A DNA stretch of 64,000 nt from Gammaproteobacteria bacterium (GTDB lineage Bacteria > Pseudomonadota > Gammaproteobacteria > Acidiferrobacterales > SZUA-150), in NCBI GenBank assembly GCA_029880545.1, contig JAOUOD010000003.1, positions 205,222-269,221 of the forward strand, given 5' to 3'. Position 1 is the stretch's first letter. Every line of letters starts with the position of its first letter. Made by a program: the position numbers and the translations under genes. Below the pieces are notes generated by a model that had not been told where the DNA came from, did no database searches, and saw only the letters and a list, made by a program, of their open reading frames with translations. Positions 16,865 through 24,085 of this stretch are shown here, piece by piece.

Positions 16865-17887
16865 TCAGTATTTTGGCAAGGAAAGATTCAGCCGAATATT
16901 CACCAGTGTCATCAGCAGCAGTGCGGCCAAGGCGTTATGGCTGGTCACCAATGCCAACGGCAGATCCAGTACAAGTTGCCCGATTCCGACAAGCATTTGC
17001 AGAATCAGCAAGATAAACATGAAGTTGACCACCGGCTTTATGCGAGGCTCACTGGCTTTTGCCTGCCAGCCAAACCAGGCCAGGTACAGCAAGAGCAATA
17101 CCGCGCCAGACCGATGCAGGAAGTGTATTGCCGGCATCGCCTCGTCGGGCACGATCATACCATTTTGAGTAGCCAGTACCCGCAGAGGATTCAGTGCCTG
17201 TAGCCAGTCACCGCTGCAGAGTCCCGGTCCCGGGCAGGCTGGTCCGGCAAAATTTCCGCTGACCCATGCGCCCAGCAGTATCTGGGCAAACAGCCCGCCC
17301 AGGGCAATCGTGGCCAGCGGCCCCAGTCGTTGCGCAGAAGCCAGTGCCTGTATGGGTGGACTGGTATAGGTCTGTCCCAGCCACCATAACATGGCCAGCA
17401 TGGCCATACCGCCTACCAGGTTACCCACGGTGACCGCAGGAATCCACGGTGACGGTGTTGTGTAGCCCAGCACCGAAAGAAACACCGTGATACCAAGAAT
17501 GGCAAAGGGCAGGCCAATGCCGGGACCGCCCCGTTTTCGCATGCGCATGGCCATGGCGACGATCATGATGATAAACAGCCCGAGCGCTGATGCGACCACT
17601 CGATGAAGCATGCGGGCGAAGCCATGAGGCTGTTGAGGCTGTGCGTTGGTAAAGGAAGATTTGGCCGTGTACTGGTCCAGCGCACCGACGTAGCCATAAC
17701 ATTGTGGCCACGGTTCGCACCCGAGCCCATTGGTCGATAACCGGATATAAGCACTGAGAACGATTGTCATTAGCGTTAACAGGATCGACACAAATATCAG
17801 CAGGGTGAACAGGTTATTGCGGGATTGAGCATTTTGAATCATTGGCTTGCCTGGTGTTGTTATCGTTATGCTCCGGCCATGTTTCAT
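16865..17887 (-). CDS. ctaA: Heme A synthase (COX15/CtaA family)
   Basis: The 340-residue protein has about eight membrane helices and the family features AYIRLSTNGLGCEPWPQCYG near the N-terminus, HRVVASALGLFIIM, PACPGPGLCSG and HFLHRSGAVLLLLY. It oxidises the C8 methyl of heme O to give heme A for heme-copper enzymes. It is encoded divergently from the norS/norY-like genes, with a FNR/DNR-type box between them, so the NO-reductase-like enzyme may use an A-type heme. No heme O synthase (CtaB) gene is in the window. The start could also be ATG 17842. Confidence 0.88.
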   Translation of the reverse strand: MKHGRSITITTPGKPMIQNAQSRNNLFTLLIFVSILLTLMTIVLSAYIRLSTNGLGCEPWPQCYGYVGALDQYTAKSSFTNAQPQQPHGFARMLHRVVASALGLFIIMIVAMAMRMRKRGGPGIGLPFAILGITVFLSVLGYTTPSPWIPAVTVGNLVGGMAMLAMLWWLGQTYTSPPIQALASAQRLGPLATIALGGLFAQILLGAWVSGNFAGPACPGPGLCSGDWLQALNPLRVLATQNGMIVPDEAMPAIHFLHRSGAVLLLLYLAWFGWQAKASEPRIKPVVNFMFILLILQMLVGIGQLVLDLPLALVTSHNALAALLLMTLVNIRLNLSLPKY

Positions 17888-17979
17888 GGCGGTCCGGCTT
17901 TATCTTATTGATTTAACGTCCAGTTGTATATTCTGATTTATTGAGCAGGATCATGGCAATCCGCAGCAGCTGCGGTAAA

Positions 17980-17993
17980 TTGACGCAGGTCAA
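17980..17993. promoter_or_regulatory. FNR/DNR-type box before the NO-reductase-like genes
   Basis: TTGAC-GCAG-GTCAA is a perfect dyad matching the 5-4-5 half-site spacing of FNR-superfamily boxes (DNR/NNR variants). With the box at -41.5 the -10 would fall at 18016-18021 (TCTATT, 4 of 6 consensus) on the plus strand, in front of the 50-residue gene and norS. It could also serve the divergent ctaA gene. This predicts induction by low oxygen or NO. Confidence 0.65.
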
Positions 17994-18141
17994 TAATTGC
18001 GCCCGGAAAAAATGTTCTATTACGCTGATAAGGTGTACCGAGAATACATTTTTAAAAGGGCGGGGTTAGGTCCTGATCATCGCCTGTGTTTTTCCGTTAG
18101 CTTATTCGAATTCGTCAATTGCGCAGTGCTGGAGGATGAAA

Positions 18142-18294
18142 ATGTCTGAAAACAATGAAAATGAAGCAATCCCGGTCATGCAAAGGGTGCTTGATAATCC
18201 GTTTCTTCTGCTGTTCCTTGGAGTGGTTATCCCAACGGTGTTTTATATTCTTTGGGGAATCATGGAGATCGTCACTATTCCGATAGCCAGCTAA
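18142..18294 (+). CDS. 50-residue single-helix membrane protein
   Basis: The gene has GGAGGA upstream and encodes a polar N-terminus (SENNENEAIPVMQRVLDN) and one transmembrane helix (PFLLLFLGVVIPTVFYILWG). It lies 22 bases before the CuA subunit and is the first gene of the respiratory unit. Its size and position suit a small accessory subunit, like subunit IIa or CcoQ of heme-copper oxidases. I do not recognise the sequence family; the gene call rests on the ribosome site, hydrophobicity and position. Confidence 0.7.
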   Translation: MSENNENEAIPVMQRVLDNPFLLLFLGVVIPTVFYILWGIMEIVTIPIAS

Positions 18295-18316
18295 TTTCGG
18301 TAAGAGGAGAATAACT

Positions 18317-18856
18317 ATGAGTGCTTTGACCCCTCCGAGTAAGCGAATCTGGTGGAAGGAGCCTGTTGAGCGCGTAGAGCTCATCTGGATCAGCCTGGTT
18401 GTCGTATGGGGCCTGATCATGACGTTCATGATGCCTTACTGGCATGTAGTCGGAAAACAGAATCTATCCAACGAAGCTTACCGAACAACACCACAACAAT
18501 TTCTTGCAAAAGCCCAGGCTATGGTTGACCAGTACGAAGTCCGTAAGGAAACGGAGAGACAGATTCCGGTTGTCGCACCTCCTGCAGGTTCGGATGTCTA
18601 CCTGGTGGCGCGCCTGTGGGACTGGTGGCCTATCCTGGAGCTGAAAAATGGCGAGACTTACCGGTTGCACGTGTCATCCCTGGACTGGCAGCACGGATTC
18701 TCATTGCAGCCTACCAACCTGAATACCCAGATTATCCCGGGATATGAAATGGTCATGACGGTAACGCCCAACAAGTCGGGTGATCACGCCATTATATGCA
18801 ACGAATACTGCGGGATCGGCCACCACAAGATGGTCGGCAAGATCTACGTGAAATAA
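18317..18856 (+). CDS. norS: CuA-containing subunit II of heme-copper enzyme, NorS-like
   Basis: 179 residues with one N-terminal transmembrane helix (about 21-40) and a C-terminal cupredoxin domain with a full binuclear CuA set: His126 in DWQHGF, then Cys161, Glu163, Cys165, His169 and Met172 in CNEYCGIGHHKM. CuA accepts electrons from a periplasmic donor and passes them to subunit I. The short single-helix form resembles ba3-type subunit II and NorS of ammonia oxidisers. The name norS rests on the order subunit II, subunit I, senC and on the altered active site in the next gene; a true oxidase is the alternative. Confidence 0.8.
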   Translation: MSALTPPSKRIWWKEPVERVELIWISLVVVWGLIMTFMMPYWHVVGKQNLSNEAYRTTPQQFLAKAQAMVDQYEVRKETERQIPVVAPPAGSDVYLVARLWDWWPILELKNGETYRLHVSSLDWQHGFSLQPTNLNTQIIPGYEMVMTVTPNKSGDHAIICNEYCGIGHHKMVGKIYVK

Positions 18857-18868
18857 GGGGAGATGGTT

Positions 18869-20548
18869 ATGAGTGAGTTCAGAACTTGTCCGGATACCGG
18901 ACTGCGTTTCCACCGACCTGCCGAACAACTGATGAAATTGAACGCGGTAGCGGCAGTGGTTTTCCTGCTGGTTGGTGGAATCATGGGTATCGGGGTGGGC
19001 CTTACCCGATGGCCGGCAGTACACCTGCTTGGCGCGGAAGACTTTTACCTCGTGTTGACATCACATGGCATCAACGTGCTGATCTTCTGGATCATCTTCT
19101 TTGAAATAGCCGTTTTGTACTTTTGTTCATCGGTGCTATTGAATGTAAGACTGGCGACGCCACGAATGGCCTGGCTGGCGTTTGCATTGATGATAATCGG
19201 TGCCGTAACAAACAACGTAGCCGTATTCATGGGTCGATCCAGTGTAATGATGACCTCGTATGCACCTATGGCAGCGGACCCGGCGTTTTATCTCGGCTTG
19301 ATCCTGTTTGCGGTGGGCGCATTGATTGGCTGTTTTGTGTTCTTCGGAACATTGGTTATTGCCAAGGATGAAAAGACCTATGAAGGGTCGGTGCCGCTGG
19401 TGACCTTTGGTGCGATTACGGCCGCAATCATAGCCGTGTTCACCATTGCTTCCGGAGCGATTATCCTGATTCCGACGTTGCTGTGGAAGCTGGGTTATAT
19501 CGGCTCCATCGATCCGCTGATGTATCGCATTATCTGGTGGGGTATGGGTCACTCGTCACAACAGATCAACGTGGCCGCCCACGTTGCTGTCTGGTATGCC
19601 ATTGCCAGCGTCGTATTTGGTGCCAAGCCGTTGTCAGAGAAGGTCAGTCGCAGTGCATTCCTGCTGTACATCCTGTTCCTGCAATTGGCCTGCGCGCATC
19701 ACCTGTTGGTGGACCCTGGTGTCAGTTCCGAGTGGAAGATATTCAATACCAGTTACGCCATGTACCTGGCGGTAATGGCTTCCATGATCCATGGCCTGAC
19801 TGTACCGGGCGCAATCGAGGCGGCCCAGCGCAAGCGTGGTTTTAACAAGGGCCTGTTTGAATGGCTGCGCAAGGCACCCTGGGGCAATCCGTCATTCTCC
19901 GGCATGTTCCTGTCGCTGATTATCTTCGGGTTCCTCGGCGGTATTTCCGGCGTCATGATGGGAACCGAGCAGCTGAACCTGCTGATTCATAATACCATCT
20001 ATGTACCAGGTCATTTCCATGCCACGGTTGCCACGGGAACAACGCTGGCGTTCATGGCGTTGACCTATTGGCTGGTACCCATCCTGTTCCGGCGCGAGCT
20101 GATTATGCAAGGCTTTGCCAAGTGGCAGCCCTACATTTTCGCGCTGGGCATGACCGGTGTATCGCTGTTCCTGATGGCGGCCGGTACTATCGGTGTGCCT
20201 CGACGTCACTGGGATATCACCATGGCAGGAACATCGCTGCCGTATGAGTTCCCGGCAACCGCGTTCAACCTTATGGGCTTTGCTGGCGTCTCTGCGGTGA
20301 TAGCGGCCGTGGGCGGCGGCCTGTTCGTGCTGATCATTGTCGGCTCCTTGCTGCTGGGCAAAGATCTGGGCCAGGAAAAATCGCCGCAACCCCGTATCGC
20401 CGAACCGGTTACCAGTTATAGCGGAATCGGGTCCGGATCGATTGCAATTCCGGGTACGCTGGTGCTGGCATTGATCTTCCTCACCGTGTTTGTGCTCTAC
20501 TACTTCGTCAACTGGAAGTATCTTGGCCAGACATGGGGATTAAGTTGA
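18869..20548 (+). CDS. norY: Heme-copper subunit I lacking the oxidase Tyr, probable NO reductase (NorY-like)
   Basis: About 559 residues and at least 12 membrane helices. Low-spin heme His66 (TSHGIN), helix VII His277-His278 (CAHHLLVDPG) and helix X His382/His384 (PGHFHATVATG) are all present and resemble B-family (ba3-like) enzymes. In helix VI the oxygen-reductase HPxxY is replaced by HSSQQ (WWGMGHSSQQINVAAH): the metal His (about 228) stays, but the cross-linked Tyr is missing. Loss of that Tyr is a known mark of NO-reducing members of the superfamily. The partner CuA gene, downstream senC and nearby nirS agree with a NorSY/sNOR- or eNOR-like enzyme. Start 18869 fits GGGGAG. Confidence 0.78.
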   Translation: MSEFRTCPDTGLRFHRPAEQLMKLNAVAAVVFLLVGGIMGIGVGLTRWPAVHLLGAEDFYLVLTSHGINVLIFWIIFFEIAVLYFCSSVLLNVRLATPRMAWLAFALMIIGAVTNNVAVFMGRSSVMMTSYAPMAADPAFYLGLILFAVGALIGCFVFFGTLVIAKDEKTYEGSVPLVTFGAITAAIIAVFTIASGAIILIPTLLWKLGYIGSIDPLMYRIIWWGMGHSSQQINVAAHVAVWYAIASVVFGAKPLSEKVSRSAFLLYILFLQLACAHHLLVDPGVSSEWKIFNTSYAMYLAVMASMIHGLTVPGAIEAAQRKRGFNKGLFEWLRKAPWGNPSFSGMFLSLIIFGFLGGISGVMMGTEQLNLLIHNTIYVPGHFHATVATGTTLAFMALTYWLVPILFRRELIMQGFAKWQPYIFALGMTGVSLFLMAAGTIGVPRRHWDITMAGTSLPYEFPATAFNLMGFAGVSAVIAAVGGGLFVLIIVGSLLLGKDLGQEKSPQPRIAEPVTSYSGIGSGSIAIPGTLVLALIFLTVFVLYYFVNWKYLGQTWGLS

Positions 20549-20573
20549 TTCTCCGGTAAATAGTGGTGTGTCA

Positions 20574-20608
20574 GGGGTGGGTACAAGGAGTGCCCGCCCC
20601 GTTTTTTT
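20574..20608 (+). terminator. Rho-independent terminator after norY-like gene
   Basis: GGGGTGGG (20574-20581) pairs with CCCGCCCC (20593-20600, one G-T wobble) and is followed by G and seven T residues. It separates the norS/norY unit from senC and could reduce expression of the downstream accessory genes relative to the subunits. Confidence 0.75.
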
Positions 20609-20641
20609 CAATACAACGACAACAATGACCGACAGAGTGTA

Positions 20642-21457
20642 ATGAGCGCAGTATTATCAATATCCAGGATTCTCACCGGGTTGTTCCTGCTTTGTTGTGG
20701 CTGGGCGCCCCTGGTCGGGCAAGCGACTACCAAGTCAGCTGACGACAAATCCACGCTGTCTATCAGCCAGGCGGCCATAGGCAAGATGCTGGGCGATTAC
20801 ACGCTGAAGCAGCCTGATGGCACAGCTTTCGAGCTGAAAACCCTGCGCGGCAAGCCGGTTGTAATAAGCCTGATTTACACCAGCTGTTATCACATATGTC
20901 CTACCACTACGCGGCACCTGGCGAGCGTTGTACGCAAGGCGCGCTCGGCACTGGGTGACGACAGCTTTGTTGTTTTGACCATTGGCTTCGATGTGGACCG
21001 TGACAAGCCTGAGGTGATGGCCAGGTTTGCTGCCGAGCAAGCGGTGGACATGGGCGGCTGGTATTTCCTGAGCATGGACAGCGATACGATGACCGGCCTG
21101 ACAAGGGACCTGGGGTTTATATTCAAGCCCAGCGCCATGGGTTTTGACCACCTGATCCAGGCGTCGATAATTGATGCACAGGGCAGGGTCTATCGCCAGG
21201 TGTACGATATGAAGTTCAGCACACCGATGCTGATCGAGCCACTCAAGCAACTTGTTTACGGAAAGCCTGGAACCAGTTCCGTGGTGGATCACCTGGAAAA
21301 CAGGATCAGGTTATTTTGTACTGTCTACGACCCCAAAACCGATCGATACATATTTGACTACTCAATGTTTATAGGCATGATAATTGGAATCACAACCCTG
21401 CTGGCATTCGCCTGGATTATTTTCAGGGAATGGCGGCGGCACGATCATGGAAAGTAG
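20642..21457 (+). CDS. senC: SCO1/SenC-family copper chaperone
   Basis: 271 residues: a signal anchor (ILTGLFLLCCGWAPLVGQA), a thioredoxin-like domain with GDYTLKQPDGTAFELKTLRG, the copper motif CYHIC (CxxxC) in YTSCYHICPT, a distal His in GFDHLIQAS, and a C-terminal transmembrane helix (MFIGMIIGITTLLAFAWII). SCO proteins deliver or reduce copper for the CuA site. Its place behind the CuA subunit gene mirrors the norSY-senC order reported for ammonia oxidisers. A terminator lies between it and norY. The C-terminal helix is longer than in typical SCO proteins. Confidence 0.88.
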   Translation: MSAVLSISRILTGLFLLCCGWAPLVGQATTKSADDKSTLSISQAAIGKMLGDYTLKQPDGTAFELKTLRGKPVVISLIYTSCYHICPTTTRHLASVVRKARSALGDDSFVVLTIGFDVDRDKPEVMARFAAEQAVDMGGWYFLSMDSDTMTGLTRDLGFIFKPSAMGFDHLIQASIIDAQGRVYRQVYDMKFSTPMLIEPLKQLVYGKPGTSSVVDHLENRIRLFCTVYDPKTDRYIFDYSMFIGMIIGITTLLAFAWIIFREWRRHDHGK

Positions 21458-21505
21458 AATGTCAGGGGAGGTGTGTTCAGTTAAAATGTCTGTGGAGATA
21501 ATGCT

Positions 21506-23083
21506 TTGCACGGGGTTATAAAAAAACCAGGTCGATTTTTGTTTGGTATCGGTGAAAAGATACTGGGCCTGGCGTTCGGCTCCCGCCTCAATCCCCTGCA
21601 TGCACTGGGGTCCCTGTCGTTTTTCATGTTCTGGATTGTTGCGGTGTCCGGACTGTACCTGTACATCTTCTTTGACACCAGCATCAACGGCGCCTACCAG
21701 TCCATCGAAAGCCTGACAGTATCGCAGTGGTATCTTGGCGGAGTGATGCGCAGTCTGCACCGCTACGCCTCCGATGCAATGGTGGTGCTGGTGTTCTTGC
21801 ACATGCTGCGAGAGTACGTGTACGACCGCTATCGTGGCGCACGGTGGTATTCCTGGTCTACCGGCTTTCCATTGGTATGGTTGATGTACGCAGCAGGCAT
21901 AGGTGGTTATTGGCTGGTTTGGGATGAATTGGCCCAGTATATTGCCACTACCACTGCTGAATGGTTTGATTGGCTGCCACTCTACAGCGAGCCGATGGCC
22001 CGAAACTTCATGAGCCAGGCCAGCATTGATGACAGGCTCTTTTCGCTGCTGGTATTCCTGCATATTGGCGTACCACTGTTCATGTTGCTGGGCATGTGGA
22101 TCCATATCGAACGAATTGCAAACCCGGCCAGCAACCCGCCACGTGAACTCGCCTGGGGCAGCCTGCTAGCGCTGATTGTGTTATCGCTGTTCAAGCCTGC
22201 AGTCAGCCAGCCGCCGGCCAATCTTGATATTTCGGTAACGACATTGCCGATAGACTGGTTCTACCTGTATTTTTACCCGCTTATCGAGCGCTGGTCGCCT
22301 GGTACCGTGTGGGCCTTGTTACTGGGGGTCAGCTTGTTGCTGGCGGTGTTACCGTGGTTGCCGCGAAAGAAGGACCCGCCGGCTGCGCGTGTGGACCTGT
22401 CCAATTGCAACGGCTGCAAGCTGTGTTTCGATGACTGCCCATACGATGCGGTAACCATGGTCCCCAGAACCGACGGGCTGCCCTATACGGAGCAGGCTCT
22501 TGTTGATCCGGACCTTTGTGTTGCCTGCGGTATCTGTGCCGGAGCCTGCCCAACCTCAACACCCTATCGCAGGAAGACCGCGCTGGTGCCCGGCATAGAT
22601 ATGCCGTCGTTGACCATAAGCAGTTTGCGGGACCAGGTGCTGCAGGCCAGCGCAGCACTTGATGGAAAATCCCGTGTCATGGTGTTCAGTTGCGAGCACG
22701 GTAAAAGAGTCACAGAGGCCGGTGTCGATACGGCTGTCATCGAGCTGCCGTGTATCAGTGCCTTGCCTCCTTCGTTTATTGATTTTGTGCTGTCACGCGG
22801 GCACGCTGACGGGATCTACCTGTCGGGCTGCAAGGATGGCGCCTGTTACCACCGGTTTGGCATTGACTGGATGAGTGAGCGACTTGACCGCAAGCGGGAT
22901 CCACGCTTGAGACAGCGTATTCCCAGGCAGCGCATCGGTTGCAACTGGCGACGGGCACCGGACCTGTTTTATGACTCAGCGGAGAGCTTTCGCGAAAGCC
23001 TGGCCGGCCTGGAAAGCGGTATTGGTAGCGTTGAGCTTTCCGTGCACAAGGGCTTGCCGAAAGACAGGGGGGAAGCATCATGA
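21506..23083 (+). CDS. Cytochrome b / 2x[4Fe-4S] ferredoxin / MvhD triple-fusion protein
   Basis: The 525-residue protein combines three modules. Residues 1-230 are a cytochrome b6-like four-helix part with two HX13H heme pairs (His85/His99, His186/His200), followed by another helix pair to about 285. Residues 300-350 are a bacterial ferredoxin with CNGCKLCFDDCP and CVACGICAGACP. Residues 385-470 resemble the MvhD/FlpD hydrogenase delta domain, with Cys396, Cys416, Cys442 and Cys447. It could move electrons between quinol and a soluble Fe-S partner. The TTG start at 21506 has GGAG eight bases upstream. The partner and direction are unknown; it overlaps the hemerythrin gene by four bases. Confidence 0.85.
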   Translation: MHGVIKKPGRFLFGIGEKILGLAFGSRLNPLHALGSLSFFMFWIVAVSGLYLYIFFDTSINGAYQSIESLTVSQWYLGGVMRSLHRYASDAMVVLVFLHMLREYVYDRYRGARWYSWSTGFPLVWLMYAAGIGGYWLVWDELAQYIATTTAEWFDWLPLYSEPMARNFMSQASIDDRLFSLLVFLHIGVPLFMLLGMWIHIERIANPASNPPRELAWGSLLALIVLSLFKPAVSQPPANLDISVTTLPIDWFYLYFYPLIERWSPGTVWALLLGVSLLLAVLPWLPRKKDPPAARVDLSNCNGCKLCFDDCPYDAVTMVPRTDGLPYTEQALVDPDLCVACGICAGACPTSTPYRRKTALVPGIDMPSLTISSLRDQVLQASAALDGKSRVMVFSCEHGKRVTEAGVDTAVIELPCISALPPSFIDFVLSRGHADGIYLSGCKDGACYHRFGIDWMSERLDRKRDPRLRQRIPRQRIGCNWRRAPDLFYDSAESFRESLAGLESGIGSVELSVHKGLPKDRGEAS

Positions 23084-23484
23084 GCCTGATTGAATGGCGC
23101 GATGACTTTGAGCTTGGCATCGCGGATGTGGATCACGAGCATCGACAACTTATTGATCTGATCAATGAGCTCCATACCGCCCTGGCCGAAAACAATTCAT
23201 CGGAACAGCTCCAGGACTTTCTGGGCGAAGTTTATGCAAGGATGGCAGCCCATTTTGCGCTCGAAGAAAGGGTGATGCGTGAACTCGATTATGACGAGTA
23301 TGTGCAGCACAAGGACGATCATGAGCAGTTACTCGACGGGTTGCGCGACATTATGGACAAGTACGAAGACGAGCAGGAGTACAGCGACGCGGAAATGGCC
23401 AGTCATTTGAACAGCTGGTTTGGCAACCATTTCAAGTCCATGGATGCACGGTTCCATCAATTCCTGGAGAAACAGGGTGAATGA
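23080..23484 (+). CDS. Bacteriohemerythrin
   Basis: 134 residues with the complete di-iron ligand set: His21 (DHEHRQLI), HxxxE (His58/Glu62), HxxxH (His77/His81) and HxxxxD (His117/Asp122). Stand-alone bacteriohemerythrins bind O2 and can also bind NO. Translation is coupled to the fusion protein by an ATGA overlap. In this context it may sense, store or deliver O2 or NO for the neighbouring enzymes; that is inferred from position. Confidence 0.92.
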   Translation: MSLIEWRDDFELGIADVDHEHRQLIDLINELHTALAENNSSEQLQDFLGEVYARMAAHFALEERVMRELDYDEYVQHKDDHEQLLDGLRDIMDKYEDEQEYSDAEMASHLNSWFGNHFKSMDARFHQFLEKQGE

Positions 23485-23502
23485 CGGTAACCCGGTGAAA
23501 TT

Positions 23503-24006
23503 ATGAAAAAGTTCTTGCGATATGCCGGGCAGGCGGTTTTTTATGGCGGCTTTGCAGCCTTCCTGGGGTTCTTGTCTGTCAGTCCGTCGTATACTTTTTT
23601 GCCAGAGGGTCAGGCGGTAATAAAGCTGACCCTGAATCATGGTGGTAAGACAGTTGGTAACTGCAGGAAGCCTACGGCAAAGGAGACAGAAGGCTATCCA
23701 CGTAACCTGGTGCCAACGGAAATATGTCCAAGGGAGAGATCCCCTGTTAAGTTGAGCATGGGACTGGATGGAAAAAATCTGATTCGTACTGTCCTGCAGC
23801 CAAGTGGTCTGCACAATGACGGAAGTTCGGCTACCTACCAGCGTTTTAGTGTAGCAGCCGGTGAACATGAGTTACTGCTGGAGATGTCCGATGATGTCCG
23901 GGCTGCCGGGCCTACGCACAGGCAGGTTGCACAGATCAGTCTTAAGCCGGCGCAGGTACTGGTTATCAATTTTGATACCGCCGGCAACCGGTTTATAATA
24001 GAGTGA
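23503..24006 (+). CDS. Hypothetical membrane-anchored periplasmic protein
   Basis: 167 residues that I do not recognise as a named family. An N-terminal signal or anchor (YGGFAAFLGFLSVSPSYTF) is followed by a soluble, beta-rich domain with IKLTLNHGGK, one CRKP and one EICPRER Cys, and a C-terminal LVINFDTAGNRFIIE. Two cysteines in the periplasmic part could form a disulfide or bind metal. It lies 18 bases downstream of the hemerythrin and upstream of the second heme-copper homologue, so it is probably an assembly factor or subunit of this island. Confidence 0.7.
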   Translation: MKKFLRYAGQAVFYGGFAAFLGFLSVSPSYTFLPEGQAVIKLTLNHGGKTVGNCRKPTAKETEGYPRNLVPTEICPRERSPVKLSMGLDGKNLIRTVLQPSGLHNDGSSATYQRFSVAAGEHELLLEMSDDVRAAGPTHRQVAQISLKPAQVLVINFDTAGNRFIIE

Positions 24007-24017
24007 TTGTCATGCCT

Positions 24018-24045
24018 GTTGGCAGAAGTAATTGCCAACCTTTAT
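24018..24045 (+). terminator. Weak hairpin between hypothetical and second heme-copper gene
   Basis: GTTGGCA (24018-24024) pairs with TGCCAAC (24033-24039), followed by CTTTATT. The stem is 7 bp with an interrupted T-run, so termination would be partial; it could be a processing or pausing site. Confidence 0.4.
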
Positions 24046-24085
24046 TCAATCACGGAAATAATAATAGTTATATCTATTCTTGAAT

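Noticed and set aside
18317-20548. Ordinary cytochrome c oxidase subunits II and I
   Set aside because: CuA and heme ligands fit, but the oxygen-reductase Tyr of helix VI is missing and the locus context is nitrite reduction. I kept oxidase only as the alternative.
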